Numbered from the stretch's first letter, positions 1-8,849 are shown. The stretch is 64,000 bases of DNA from REEB95 sp035648735 (GCA_035648735.1 DASRKX010000061.1:1-64000); one strand, 5' to 3'. Numbers and translations: made by a program. Notes: generated by a model from the sequence alone, not told the origin.

Positions 1-323
1 AACGCCATGATCGTGAACTCGATCGAAATCCGCGTTCCGTCTTTTCGCAGCGCCGGCACGGCGAGGATATCGCCGTCGCCATAACGCGACTTCCCCGTCC
101 GCATCGTCTCGGCGTAACCGTCCCAATGACGTTTCCGCAGACTTTCGGGAATGATGATGTCGAGCGACTGACCCAGCGCTTCGGTTTCAGAAAAGCCGAA
201 GGTCCGTTCGGCGCCTGCGTTCCAGAAACGGATCAAGCCTTCCGCATCAGCATAAACAATCGCGTCAGACACACCATGCGCAAGCGTTCGGAAAAAATGG
301 TCATGATCGATCTTCGCGCTCAC
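1..323 (-). CDS. PAS-domain sensor protein, 3' part cut by window edge
   Basis: Translating the minus strand from a GTG at 323 gives 107 residues that run off the left edge. Residues about 20-95 read as a PAS sensory domain, with the typical stretches 'FWNAGAERTFGFSETEALG', 'IIIPESLRKRHWDGY' and 'AVPALRKDGTRISIEF'. PAS domains sense ligands or redox state, and the output domain lies outside the window. There is no ATG in this frame. GTG was chosen because a GGGAAG ribosome-site-like stretch lies about 7 bases upstream and because the GTGA overlaps the stop of a possible small upstream ORF. The gene follows the exporter genes on the same strand but looks unrelated to glycan synthesis, so it may mark the left border of the locus. 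Confidence 0.8.
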   Translation of the reverse strand, partial: MSAKIDHDHFFRTLAHGVSDAIVYADAEGLIRFWNAGAERTFGFSETEALGQSLDIIIPESLRKRHWDGYAETMRTGKSRYGDGDILAVPALRKDGTRISIEFTIMA

Positions 324-409
324 GGTCCGACTTCCCGAAAATCGAGACTGAGGGACGCGAAGAGCGCGATCGAGACAGAGAAGGCGATCCAGGCCATGCA
401 ATATTCCAT
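320..409 (-). CDS. Possible 29-aa hydrophobic peptide upstream of the PAS gene
   Basis: An ATG at 409 (second ATG at 397) opens a 29-codon frame. It has a hydrophobic core 'MAWIAFSVSIALFASLSL' followed by a short charged tail. Its TGA overlaps the GTG start of the PAS gene (GTGA), the overlap used throughout this locus for translational coupling. It could be a single-pass membrane peptide, a leader peptide or chance. No clear ribosome site precedes either ATG. The rest of the gap to the exporter gene (410-484) holds a short inverted repeat, CGCGTC/GACGCG at 415-432 with a 6-base loop and no T-run, and nothing else recognisable. Confidence 0.25.
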   Translation of the reverse strand: MEYCMAWIAFSVSIALFASLSLDFREVGP

Positions 410-484
410 TCCAGCGCGTCAGTCGCGACGCGGTTTCGCCCTCAGTCAGAGCCACCTATAGGGACTTGGGGTAGCACCGCGCGA

Positions 485-1228
485 TCACGTCGCCTGGCTA
501 TAGCGGTCGAGCACCGCCGAGGGCTCGCCCGCCATGACGATGCGGCCGGCCTCGAGCCAGATCACCCGGTTGCACCATTTCCGGATGATCTCGAGCGAAT
601 GGCTGGCCAGGACCAGGATCTTGGATTGTCCGATGAACCCGTCGATGCGCTCGGCCGCCTTCGCCAGGAAATGCGCGTCGCCCGCCATCAGCCATTCGTC
701 CATCAGCAGCAGCTCGGGCTTGGTCGCTGTGACGATCGAGAAGGCAAGACGCAGAAACATGCCCGTCGAATAAGTGCGCGCCGGAAAATGGAGAAACTCC
801 CCCAACTCCGAGAACGCGGCGATACCGGGAGCGAGCGCGCGAATCTCCGATGGGTGCATGCCGAGATAAAGCCCGCGCAGAATGATATTCTCGTAACCGG
901 TAGCATCGAGGCTCAGGCCGAGATTGACATCGAGCAGCGCGTTGACCGCGCCATCGACCGCGACCCGACCGGCGACCGGCTCGTAAATCCCGGCGATGAC
1001 CCGCAACAGCGTGGTCTTGCCCGCCCCGTTGCGGCCGACGATGCCGACGCGATCACCGTGGTCGACCTGCAACGAAACGCCGTCGAGCGCACGCACGTAA
1101 AGGCCGTGACGATCGCTCGCGAAGTTTTTCTTCGTCGTCACGGAGAGCAGCGTCTTGCGCAGCGAGCGTCCGCCCGTGTGGAAGAGCGGAAAATGAATTG
1201 ACACGTTGTCGAGCGTGATCGACGCCAT
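485..1228 (-). CDS. wzt: Polysaccharide ABC exporter, ATP-binding subunit (Wzt/KpsT type)
   Basis: This 247-residue ATPase would energise export of a cytoplasmically completed polysaccharide across the inner membrane with the permease encoded just upstream. Walker A 'GRNGAGKT' is at about 65-72, the polysaccharide-exporter signature 'YSTGM' at 153-157, Walker B 'LLLMDE' at 173-178 and the switch His in 'LASHS' near 210. It lacks the C-terminal carbohydrate-binding domain of some Wzt proteins, so it resembles KpsT/TagH-type ATPases. ATG 1228 was chosen because homology begins at MASITLDNV and the permease stop lies 5 bases upstream. The longer open frame upstream overlaps the permease in another frame and is not credible. 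Confidence 0.93.
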   Translation of the reverse strand: MASITLDNVSIHFPLFHTGGRSLRKTLLSVTTKKNFASDRHGLYVRALDGVSLQVDHGDRVGIVGRNGAGKTTLLRVIAGIYEPVAGRVAVDGAVNALLDVNLGLSLDATGYENIILRGLYLGMHPSEIRALAPGIAAFSELGEFLHFPARTYSTGMFLRLAFSIVTATKPELLLMDEWLMAGDAHFLAKAAERIDGFIGQSKILVLASHSLEIIRKWCNRVIWLEAGRIVMAGEPSAVLDRYSQAT

Positions 1229-1233
1229 CGGAG

Positions 1234-2067
1234 TCAGAGCCAGTACGGAATGCGGGCGCGGTAGCGCGCGAAAAACCATAGCGTCAGCGACCAGCCCGCC
1301 GCCGTCGTCGCGAGGGCGACCGCCCAATGCAGCGAAGCCACCGGGTCGCCCAGCAGCGGCCCGCGGACGATCTCGATCAGAGCATAGAGCGGGTTGAGGT
1401 CGATGATCCAGCGCCGGTTCCATCCGGCGAAGGCGGCGGGCGTCCACAAGATCGGCGTGAGAAGGAAAGCAATCTGCAGCAGCGTGCCAACGATCGGCGC
1501 GAAATCGCGGAACCGCGCGCAGATCATGCCCAGGAGGAGACACATCCAGGCCCCGTTGACCGTCAGCAGCGCGAGGCCCGGCAGGACGAGCAGGCTGCGC
1601 GGGTGCAAGGGTATCTGGAAATACACGGCAATCACGACGTAGACCACCGCGTTGTGCGCCAGCACGATCAGGTTGCGCAACACCGTGCGATTGACATGCG
1701 TCGTGAAGGGCATGCGGATTTGCCGGATGATCGGTTCGGCGCTGAGAAAGCAGACGCAACCCTCGTTGGCGACGGTGGAAATGAAACCCCACAACGCCAT
1801 GCCGAGGCAGAGAAACGGCAAATAGCTGGCGATGCTCTGGTTCAGCACCTTCGAGTAGAGCAGGCCGACCGATAGGCACATGAACCCGGTGCTGATGGTG
1901 AGCCAAAACGGGCCGAGAACCGAGCCGCGATAGCGCTGGACGATGTCCTGCCACGCCATCGCGGTCCATACCCACCAGTGCGCCGAGCCATCCCAGAGAT
2001 CTTCGATCGCGCGCCGCCAATTGGCGCGCGCGGACGTCGCGGCGGCATTATTTGCGAATGACGTCAT
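1234..2067 (-). CDS. wzm: Polysaccharide ABC exporter, permease subunit (Wzm/ABC-2 type)
   Basis: A 277-residue integral membrane protein of the ABC-2 polysaccharide/polyol-phosphate exporter family. A cytoplasmic N-terminus leads into the conserved 'QRYRGSVLGPFWLTIS' coupling segment near residues 47-62. About six hydrophobic segments follow, with the family-typical 'LLTPILW' and 'NPLYALIEIVRGPLLG' near the C-terminus. It forms the membrane channel for the adjacent ATPase. The start at 2067 overlaps the end of the RmlD-like gene by 20 bases and places the N-terminus where the family begins. With no Wzx/Wzy recognised in the window, this pair is the best candidate for main-chain export. Confidence 0.92.
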   Translation of the reverse strand: MTSFANNAAATSARANWRRAIEDLWDGSAHWWVWTAMAWQDIVQRYRGSVLGPFWLTISTGFMCLSVGLLYSKVLNQSIASYLPFLCLGMALWGFISTVANEGCVCFLSAEPIIRQIRMPFTTHVNRTVLRNLIVLAHNAVVYVVIAVYFQIPLHPRSLLVLPGLALLTVNGAWMCLLLGMICARFRDFAPIVGTLLQIAFLLTPILWTPAAFAGWNRRWIIDLNPLYALIEIVRGPLLGDPVASLHWAVALATTAAGWSLTLWFFARYRARIPYWL

Positions 2068-2965
2068 CGATTGTCGTCCAAGGATCGCCGACGGTGATGC
2101 CGAACCGCGCGGCCATCGCGCTGCTGTCCAATGTGGTGTGGCGCGGCGCCGCCCCTTCGGGCAGCGCCAAGACGCGCGCGCTGGTCGCCCGGACCAGGGA
2201 TGGCGCGGCGCCGACGCGCTCGGCGATGTAGCCGGCGGCCTGGGCGTAGGTGATGTCGCGCGGCCCGCTAAGTTGGAATATCCCCGGCTCGGCCTGCGCG
2301 AGAAGCGCGCGGATCGCGGCCGCGGCAAGCGCGATGGGCACCGGCGCCATGACCATGGCGTCGACGGCCTCGATGGATTGCCCGGCCGCCAGGCGCTCCG
2401 CCCAGCCGCGCAGCAGCGGCATGCCCGGGGCCAAGACCTTGGCGACCCGCAGGATCGCGACCGGCGCGCCCGATCCGATCATGCCGCGCAATCGCGCTTC
2501 GACGCGGGCATTCTGGCGGCCGTACTCGCTCATCGGGCAGGGGAGCGCATCGGCCGGCACGGCCGGGCGGCTGCCATCGAACACCTTATCGGTCGACAGG
2601 AACGCCACATAGATGCCGCGCGCGGTCAGCTTCTCGATCAGGCGAAGCATCTGGGTCACGTTGATGAAGGCCGAACCCGCCGGATCCGTTTGACAGTCCA
2701 TGAGCCGGGAGACACCGGCGAGCATACAGGCGGCGCGCGTGTCGGCCGGCGGTTGCCAATCCTCGAGGGGTGCCGCGAGATCGAGGAAGGGCCGATTGGG
2801 GCCGACATGTGCCGCGTCGCGCGTGGTCGCGCAGGAATCCTCATTGAGGTCGCGCAGCTGGCGCAAAATCGCCGATCCGATCTGAGAATCACCGCCAACG
2901 ATCAGCAACCGCCCTGCCCCCGCAACCGCGCCGCCAAGCGCACCCTTTTCGAGCCCCGCACCCAT
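2048..2965 (-). CDS. RmlD-like SDR sugar-nucleotide reductase
   Basis: 305 residues of the dTDP-4-dehydrorhamnose reductase (RmlD) substrate-binding family. The NAD(P)-binding motif is 'LLIVGGDSQIGSAIL' near residues 20-34. 'FLSTDKVFDGS' corresponds to the conserved STDYVFDG region, and 'MSEYGRQN' holds the catalytic Tyr within YxxxN where the family has YxxxK. The Lys to Asn change at this position is notable and should be checked. It probably reduces or epimerises a nucleotide-linked keto-sugar. No RmlA, RmlB or RmlC was seen nearby, so a dTDP-rhamnose role is not supported. Its ATG lies 2 bases after the stop of the giant methyltransferase gene. Confidence 0.75.
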   Translation of the reverse strand: MGAGLEKGALGGAVAGAGRLLIVGGDSQIGSAILRQLRDLNEDSCATTRDAAHVGPNRPFLDLAAPLEDWQPPADTRAACMLAGVSRLMDCQTDPAGSAFINVTQMLRLIEKLTARGIYVAFLSTDKVFDGSRPAVPADALPCPMSEYGRQNARVEARLRGMIGSGAPVAILRVAKVLAPGMPLLRGWAERLAAGQSIEAVDAMVMAPVPIALAAAAIRALLAQAEPGIFQLSGPRDITYAQAAGYIAERVGAAPSLVRATSARVLALPEGAAPRHTTLDSSAMAARFGITVGDPWTTIDDVIRK

Positions 2966-2967
2966 CC

Positions 2968-5643
2968 TTACAGGATTTCTGATTTGGCGGCAGGCGATTT
3001 CGGCTCGCAGCAGAGTGCCAGCAGATAATGCGCCATCGGATAAAAGCCGGTATGGACCACCTCGTCGTTCATCGAGAACAGGAATACCGTCTTGAAGTGG
3101 CGTTCGAGCAGCCGCTTGAGCTCGCTTCCCGTCTTGCAGTTGATGTGCCCGGCCTTGCTCTGAGGCGAGCCGTAGGGTTGGGATTCGAGCGAGGGGCTCC
3201 CGACGATGAGAACGCCGCTCTCGGCAAGCGATGACGAGAGGTGTCGCAGGTAGGTGTCTTCCCGTTCGGGGGCGATGTGCTCGATCACATCGAGGCTGAA
3301 AATCGCGTCGTGACGGCGGGGTAACGGACCGGCGAGAATATCGTGGACATGCGCCTCGACCGGCCAGCGCGAGGAATGGCGGCGGCGAATATCCTCGATG
3401 AAGAGCGGATCGAAATCGTAGACGGTTATTTTTTGCACCTCCTGGAGCACGAGGCGGCTGGCGAAGGCGTCGCCGCAGCCGATTTCGGCCACGTCGCGCC
3501 GTCCGCTCAGCATCTTGGAGACGAATTTGTAGCGCGCGAGGATGAAACCGAGGCGGCGTGGATCGTCATGCCAGATCTGATTCGTCATCAGGCCGAGCGT
3601 CGCGATGCCAATTTGGTCGCGGACGTCGAGCAGATCCTGGTATTGCGGTTCCTTGGTGAGCGTTTCCCTCGCCTTGACGGCATCGACGGGTTTGCGACTC
3701 CCGGCCGGCGCGACCCCGCGCTCGACGCGCAGAACCATATAGGCGCTTGAGACGCGACGTGGCGCTGTCTTGCCGCCCTGGGCGCGCCGAATAGCCGCGT
3801 TGCAGGCAAGGCTGACGCCGAGCATGACCGGTAGCTTCACCGCCTGCAGCGGCAGCCTGAACAGCATCCGCCATGATCCCGAAACGATGTCGATCAGTTC
3901 GCCGACCGAGCGCCGGGAGAGCGAATCCGAAAGGCCGGCGATCGAGCGGTAAACCATCGAACGCAGGCGGCTTCCCGGCACATAATGCATTTCGAGCGGG
4001 GTCACCGTCGGCCGCAGAATGTGCGCGGCGCTCAGGGCCAGCGCATGGCCGAAGGTCCCGTCGTCGGAAATCCGATGCGGGTTGCGGACGAGAACGAGGA
4101 TTTGGCTGCCAACCTTCATCGACGGCAGCACGCGGTCGATAATCTCTTCCACCCGCGCGAGGCCGCACGGCGCAATCTCGATCAGGCAAAGCTCATGGGT
4201 GTCCCTCGGCACGACCTCGGATTCATCGTCGGCGCCAAGCAGCTGCCACACGGGCATCCGGATCGAATGCGGCGCCGCATCGCCGAGCCAATCAGTGAGA
4301 ATGCTGGGCGTCTCGGAGACGACCAGAAGACGCCGCGACGGCCCGGCCAGGAACGCCTCAAGCTTGGCGAGCGGCAAGCGGAGATCGGGCCACAGCGGAT
4401 GCCAAAGCGGCAAATTCGGCGGCGAACCCACCACGCGGCGGCGCAGGCGGTCAGCCCAACGCAGCAGGCCGAAAGCCGGACGGCCGCCTGCCCCGCCCGT
4501 GGCGTCGGTCTTGTGCCGCGCCGCCGCTTCGAAAGCCGCGATGGCTCCGCGCCAATAAGGATGGTCGCGATAAGGCTGCGGCTCCGGCGCCATGGCCTGG
4601 CCGATTTCGGCGATGAACGCGTCGGCCGCGGCCGAAATCGCGGGCAGCGCGGCGGGCGGCGCAGCGGCATGGAAGACAAGCCGATAGCCCGCGTTGCGGC
4701 GATGCTGGGCCGTCGTCCATTCCGAAAGATGGGCGGCGAGCGCGGTGGAATCGATCGGCCCCAGGCGCAGGAAGCGCTCCTCGTGATGATAGGGCTGCAT
4801 CTCGACGACGAGATATTCGTCTGAGTCCGTCAGCATGGCGATGGTGCCCGACGGACACATCTCGGGTACGAAGGAATAGTCGCAGGACGCGCCGACCACG
4901 AATTCGACGATCTCGGGCCGGATGCCGATCATGTGCATGAGATAGAAACGGCCGATCATGGTCTCGGCGTCGACCCGCCAGAAAAGCCGGTTGGCATGGC
5001 GGGCGTGCGACATCGGCAGATTGACCGTATTCGCCATCGTCACCGGATGCAGATGGGGCAGCGCCCAGCGCATCAGTTCGCGGGCGGGCAGCGCCAGGAC
5101 GGGTTCGGCCGGATCGAGGCGCTTGGCCAGCCACGGCCCGGCGTCCTCCTCGACGATCTGGAAATTGCCGGCGAGCACCGCGCTGGCGCCCGCACGCAGG
5201 CGGGCGAGCACCGAGGATAACGAGCCGTCCGCCATGATGTAGTCCGAGACCAGAAAGATGAAACAGCTATCCACCATCGCCGGACCCACGGCGCGCACCG
5301 CGCGGGCATAGGCCAGGGTTACGGTGGTCGAGTAATTTCCGTCGCTGATAAGATCGTCGATCGGCTCGAAACGGACCGCGCAGATCGCGGCGAGACGACT
5401 GAAAGCGCGGTGCGCCCGGATCGTGGCTTCGTCCCGGCGGCGCGTCAGGAATACGAATTCCGTCGGCAAGGCCTTCGCAAGTCCGGGAATATTTCCGGGT
5501 GCCAGGAGGGTCGGAAGGCTGACCGTCAGGAATTGCTGGATGAACCGCTGCCCCCAGACCGGCAGCAGCAGCTTGACCGCGCTCGGCGGCGGCCGAGTTG
5601 CCGCGGACGACGTCAAGCCAAATGCCGTACGGTCTTCAGGCAT
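2968..5643 (-). CDS. Giant protein: unknown N-terminal module plus C-terminal class I methyltransferase
   Basis: 891 residues. The last ~200 residues are a class I SAM methyltransferase: motif I 'VAEIGCGDAFASRL' at about 718, 'YDFDPLFIEDI' (motif II region) and 'IFSLDVIEHIAPERE' near 780. The first ~330 residues, beginning 'KLLLPVWGQRFIQQFL', look like a globular sugar-processing or glycosyltransferase-like domain containing an 'FLVSDYIMADGS' DY-type motif, but I cannot name the family. The middle (about 400-640) has no recognised domain. A GAGGA ribosome site lies about 6 bases before the ATG. It heads block D, so it is read before the RmlD-like reductase and the exporter. A bifunctional chain-modifying or chain-terminating enzyme is possible but unproven. 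Confidence 0.75.
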   Translation of the reverse strand: MPEDRTAFGLTSSAATRPPPSAVKLLLPVWGQRFIQQFLTVSLPTLLAPGNIPGLAKALPTEFVFLTRRRDEATIRAHRAFSRLAAICAVRFEPIDDLISDGNYSTTVTLAYARAVRAVGPAMVDSCFIFLVSDYIMADGSLSSVLARLRAGASAVLAGNFQIVEEDAGPWLAKRLDPAEPVLALPARELMRWALPHLHPVTMANTVNLPMSHARHANRLFWRVDAETMIGRFYLMHMIGIRPEIVEFVVGASCDYSFVPEMCPSGTIAMLTDSDEYLVVEMQPYHHEERFLRLGPIDSTALAAHLSEWTTAQHRRNAGYRLVFHAAAPPAALPAISAAADAFIAEIGQAMAPEPQPYRDHPYWRGAIAAFEAAARHKTDATGGAGGRPAFGLLRWADRLRRRVVGSPPNLPLWHPLWPDLRLPLAKLEAFLAGPSRRLLVVSETPSILTDWLGDAAPHSIRMPVWQLLGADDESEVVPRDTHELCLIEIAPCGLARVEEIIDRVLPSMKVGSQILVLVRNPHRISDDGTFGHALALSAAHILRPTVTPLEMHYVPGSRLRSMVYRSIAGLSDSLSRRSVGELIDIVSGSWRMLFRLPLQAVKLPVMLGVSLACNAAIRRAQGGKTAPRRVSSAYMVLRVERGVAPAGSRKPVDAVKARETLTKEPQYQDLLDVRDQIGIATLGLMTNQIWHDDPRRLGFILARYKFVSKMLSGRRDVAEIGCGDAFASRLVLQEVQKITVYDFDPLFIEDIRRRHSSRWPVEAHVHDILAGPLPRRHDAIFSLDVIEHIAPEREDTYLRHLSSSLAESGVLIVGSPSLESQPYGSPQSKAGHINCKTGSELKRLLERHFKTVFLFSMNDEVVHTGFYPMAHYLLALCCEPKSPAAKSEIL

Positions 5644-5939
5644 CGGAGTCCTCGACCGGCTGTTTCCGGCTCACCGCGGCTGTTATGATCGCCTGCCGCG
5701 CGATCGAGTAAAACCACGCCGGTAGTAGCGCGAAGCCCTGGCCTCTCGTCGGTGCACCCGTGCCGGCCGGCTTTACCAAGACCATCTTGCGAGCCATCGA
5801 TGTCGACGTTGAACCCGCCGTATGCCGCATCCAGTATCGGATTGCATTCGAGCGACCTTGATAGGGTAGGTCTGAGGCTAGTTCGATGGGTCCCGTATCG
5901 GGCGGCGTTTACCAAAGACGAGTGGAAATCCGAAGCACG
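5644..5939. promoter_or_regulatory. Divergent intergenic region between block D and block C
   Basis: About 296 bases separate two divergently transcribed gene strings, so both promoters should lie here. For the minus strand, TTTACT with CATAAC about 18 bases downstream (5690-5725 area) is a weak sigma-70-like candidate some 50 bases before the 5643 start. No convincing plus-strand pair was found. Short open frames here overlap the 5' end of the 5643 gene or are out of frame and have no family features. No repeat or RNA gene was seen. Confidence 0.4.
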
Positions 5940-6908
5940 ATGAACAGGTTAGAAGAATTTGTCGATATCTTCAACGGCGTGAAGCCATGGGCCGGCTTTG
6001 TTCCGAAAGGCCACCTTGTGGACTTCCTCGGCACTCTGACCGACGCGCGATTCCAGCCTTTATCGGTGCGTGATCCGTCGTCGCTCGGCGGCGGCCAGAT
6101 CGAAACCCGCTTGCCGGTCATCGGCGACGGCGAGGCGTGGTTCGAGGCAGTCAATTGGATTGCGGCCGCGCGCGCGGCGCGCGAGCGGTTCGTCATGATC
6201 ACGCTCGGCGCCTGCTTCGGCGCCCAGGCGGTGGGGAGCTACCGGGCCGTTCAACGCCTCAATCCGCTGCCCTGCCTGCTCGTGGCGGTCGAGCCCGAGC
6301 CCGCGAATTTCCAATGGCTGCATCGGCATCTGCGCGACAACGGCATCGATCCCGATGCGCATTGGCTGGTGCCGCTGGCGCTGAGCGACGGCAACGATCC
6401 GGTATTCTTTCCGGTGGGCTCTCCGGGCACTGGGGCGCAGAACTGCTTTTCGACCAATCACGCCGACGCGCGGCGCTATTACGCCGACCAGCTGATCGCT
6501 TCGCGGAGCCCAAAGGAGGCGTTGCGCAACCTGCTGATCAAGAACACGACCGGCCTGACCAAGGATCTTGTTCCCGGCGCCAATGTCATGGCCGAGATCA
6601 AATCGCTCAGCGCCATCACGCTGCGCGACCTGCTCGGCCCGCTGCCGCTCGTCGATTATCTCGAATCCGACATCCAGCAATCGGAAGCCATCGTCTTTCC
6701 GCCCTTCATCGATCTCCTGAAGCGCAAGGTGCGGCGCATCCATATCGGAACGCACGGACTCGACACGCATCGCATGCTGCACGATCTGTTCGCCGAGCAT
6801 GGCTGGGAGATCGTGTTCAGCTTCGCGCCCAACGCCAAGCATGACAGCGCCCTCGGCGGCTTCGAGACCAATGACGGCGTGCTGACGGTCCGCAATCGTG
6901 ATCTCTGA
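5940..6908 (+). CDS. FkbM-like methyltransferase
   Basis: 322 residues. A SAM-binding region is suggested by 'FVMITLGACFGAQAVGSY' (motif I-like), followed by 'LVAVEPEPANFQWLHRHL', the FkbM-type acidic motif II. 'LPLVDYLESDIQQSEAIVFP' matches the FkbM region usually written as hidlLKIDVEG. These enzymes O-methylate sugars or polyketides. ATG 5940 was preferred over the upstream 5886 frame start because the homologous part begins at MNRLEEFVDIFN. It is the first gene of the plus-strand block C, 26 bases ahead of a GT2. The acceptor cannot be predicted. Confidence 0.7.
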   Translation: MNRLEEFVDIFNGVKPWAGFVPKGHLVDFLGTLTDARFQPLSVRDPSSLGGGQIETRLPVIGDGEAWFEAVNWIAAARAARERFVMITLGACFGAQAVGSYRAVQRLNPLPCLLVAVEPEPANFQWLHRHLRDNGIDPDAHWLVPLALSDGNDPVFFPVGSPGTGAQNCFSTNHADARRYYADQLIASRSPKEALRNLLIKNTTGLTKDLVPGANVMAEIKSLSAITLRDLLGPLPLVDYLESDIQQSEAIVFPPFIDLLKRKVRRIHIGTHGLDTHRMLHDLFAEHGWEIVFSFAPNAKHDSALGGFETNDGVLTVRNRDL

Positions 6909-6934
6909 CGAATTCCGGCCTTGATCGGCGCGCG

Positions 6935-7906
6935 ATGACTGCCCCCAGCCTCACGGTAATTCTGACCAACCGCGATCACGGCCGCTTTCTGCCGCAATCG
7001 CTTTCGGCGCTGCTGGCGCAGACCCGGCCGGCCGACGAGATCATCGCCATCGACGACGTCTCAAGCGACGACAGCGTCGCGATCATGACGCGCATCCTGG
7101 CGGGCCGCCCCACGGCCCGGATCATCCGCAATGAAACGCATCTAGGGGTCGTGCGCAGCTTGAACCGCGGATTGGCGATGGCGCGGAGCGACGTGGTGTT
7201 TTTCATGGCCGCCGACGATTTGACGTATCCAACCCTGTTCGCGACCGGCATGACGCTGCTCGATGCCCATCCGCAAGCGGGCTTGTTCTCGTCGCGCAGC
7301 CACGCGATCGACGAGGCCGGGCGGAGCGAGGGGATCATACCGACGCCCATCCCCCTCTCCCGTGCCGGCTTCATCCCGCCAGCGGCCGCGGCCCGCCTGC
7401 TAATGCGCGAGGTCAGCTGGTTCATGGGCAATACCACGCTCTATCGCCGCGCGGCGCTCGCGGCACCGGGCGGTTTTCCCGAAGAGCTGGGCTCGTTCAC
7501 CGACGGCTACATCTCGCAGGTGCTGGCATTGACCCACGGCGCTTGCTTCTCGCCCGAGGTGCTGGGCGCCTGGCGCCGGCTCGAGGGCGGCTATTCGTGG
7601 TCGCTGAGCACCAACGCCGGCGAGGCCGAGCGCCTGGTCGCGCGCACGGTGGCCCTCATGGCCGCCGCCGGATCGCCGTTTCCCGCCGGCTATGCCGGCC
7701 GTTGGCGGCGGCGCTTCTTGTTCGGACTCCGCCGCTTCGCGTTGCGGCAGGCGCGCCGCAAGGCCGCCGGGCGCAGCCTCCCGGAACGCCTCGCCGGCGC
7801 CGGCGTGGAGCTGGTGGAGACCGCCTGGCTGATGATGACCTTGCGATTTTGGGATATCGTGGCGGTGGCGCGGCGGCGCCTCTATTATTATTTCGCCGAG
7901 CGCTGA
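6935..7906 (+). CDS. Glycosyltransferase family 2
   Basis: 323 residues with a GT-A fold N-terminus: 'LTVILTNRDHGRFLPQSL' at 5-22, the nucleotide-binding 'AIDDVSSDDS' at about 37-46, and 'VVFFMAADDLTYP' near 90, where 'ADD' takes the place of the metal-binding DxD. It would transfer a sugar from a nucleotide donor onto the growing repeat unit at the cytoplasmic membrane face. The C-terminal ~70 residues are Arg-rich and amphipathic, consistent with membrane association. It sits inside the methyltransferase-rich block C. Donor and linkage are not predictable from sequence. Confidence 0.88.
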   Translation: MTAPSLTVILTNRDHGRFLPQSLSALLAQTRPADEIIAIDDVSSDDSVAIMTRILAGRPTARIIRNETHLGVVRSLNRGLAMARSDVVFFMAADDLTYPTLFATGMTLLDAHPQAGLFSSRSHAIDEAGRSEGIIPTPIPLSRAGFIPPAAAARLLMREVSWFMGNTTLYRRAALAAPGGFPEELGSFTDGYISQVLALTHGACFSPEVLGAWRRLEGGYSWSLSTNAGEAERLVARTVALMAAAGSPFPAGYAGRWRRRFLFGLRRFALRQARRKAAGRSLPERLAGAGVELVETAWLMMTLRFWDIVAVARRRLYYYFAER

Positions 7907-7955
7907 TCGGGTGGAAGCCCGCAGCCGCGCCTCGGACGGAAAGTCAAAGAAAACG

Positions 7956-8849
7956 ATGGCTCTCGGCAGCGACACGATCGATCTTCTGATCCGCTTGCGC
8001 GCGGCGGGATGCATCCCGGCTGAGCCGGCGGTCGTCGAGATCGGCGCCCAGCAATTGGGCGACGGCCTCCTCGCCGCGCGCGCCGAGCTCGAGAATTTGG
8101 GAGGCATTTTCGGCGCCGCCGGCGCCTGTCCGCTGCCGCCGCCACTGCCGACATCCGCCGGCATCGCCCATGGCGAGCTGAAGAAGCTCGATCCCGCCGC
8201 CCCCATGGCGCGCGATTTCTGGACCTGGCTCGGCTTCCAATACGCCGCGATCGACATCGACGGCAGCCCGGGCAGCATTCCCCTCGATCTCAATTTCGAC
8301 GCGGTGCCCGACGACGCCGCGGGAAAGTTCGACCTGGTGACGAATTTCGGCACGACCGAGCACGTCGCCAACCAGCTCAACGCCTTCAAGGTGGTCCACG
8401 ATCTGGCGGCGCTTGGCGGCGTCATGCTGCACCATTTGCCGGCGCAGGGCATGCTCAATCACGGGCTGATCAATTACAATCCGAAGTTCTTTTGGATGCT
8501 CGCGCGCAGCAACGGCTACAAATGGCTTTACGCCGACTTCACCTGGGCGCCGACCTCCTATGAATTGCCGCGGAATATCATCGAGCATATGACGCCCTTC
8601 GCGCCCGACATCGCCGCGCGCCTGCGCGACTACCGAACCGCCGATTGCGGGATCGTCGTGGCGCTGCAAAAGGTCTTCGATATTCCCTTCGTGCCGCCCC
8701 TCGACGTCAACACCGGCACGCGCACGGACAATCCGGCGCTGGCGCGGCGCTATTGGACGGTATTCACGCCGCACGCTTTCGCCACGCGTCGCGCCGGCGC
8801 GTGGTGGCGCGACAAATTAGGACTGGGTAGGCGGCGTGGCGGATCTTAG
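7956..8849 (+). CDS. Putative class I SAM methyltransferase
   Basis: 297 residues from ATG 7956; a GTG at 7911 would add 15. A motif I-like stretch 'AVVEIGAQQLGDGLL' and the post-I/IV region 'FDLVTNFGTTEHVANQLN', 'ALGGVMLHHLPAQGML' resemble class I methyltransferases in O-antigen loci. The glycine-rich loop is degenerate (GAQQLG), so SAM binding is likely but not certain. The stop lies inside the next gene (14-base overlap), indicating translational coupling with the TylF-like gene. The substrate is unknown. Confidence 0.6.
   Translation: MALGSDTIDLLIRLRAAGCIPAEPAVVEIGAQQLGDGLLAARAELENLGGIFGAAGACPLPPPLPTSAGIAHGELKKLDPAAPMARDFWTWLGFQYAAIDIDGSPGSIPLDLNFDAVPDDAAGKFDLVTNFGTTEHVANQLNAFKVVHDLAALGGVMLHHLPAQGMLNHGLINYNPKFFWMLARSNGYKWLYADFTWAPTSYELPRNIIEHMTPFAPDIAARLRDYRTADCGIVVALQKVFDIPFVPPLDVNTGTRTDNPALARRYWTVFTPHAFATRRAGAWWRDKLGLGRRRGGS

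Noticed and set aside
485..2020. A 511-codon frame joining the exporter ATPase to upstream sequence
   Set aside because: The N-terminal half is an out-of-frame copy of the permease region; the ATPase clearly starts at 1228.
5613..5915. Minus-strand open frame of about 100 codons upstream of the giant methyltransferase
   Set aside because: It overlaps the 5' end of the 5643 gene, has low-complexity composition and lies in the divergent promoter region.
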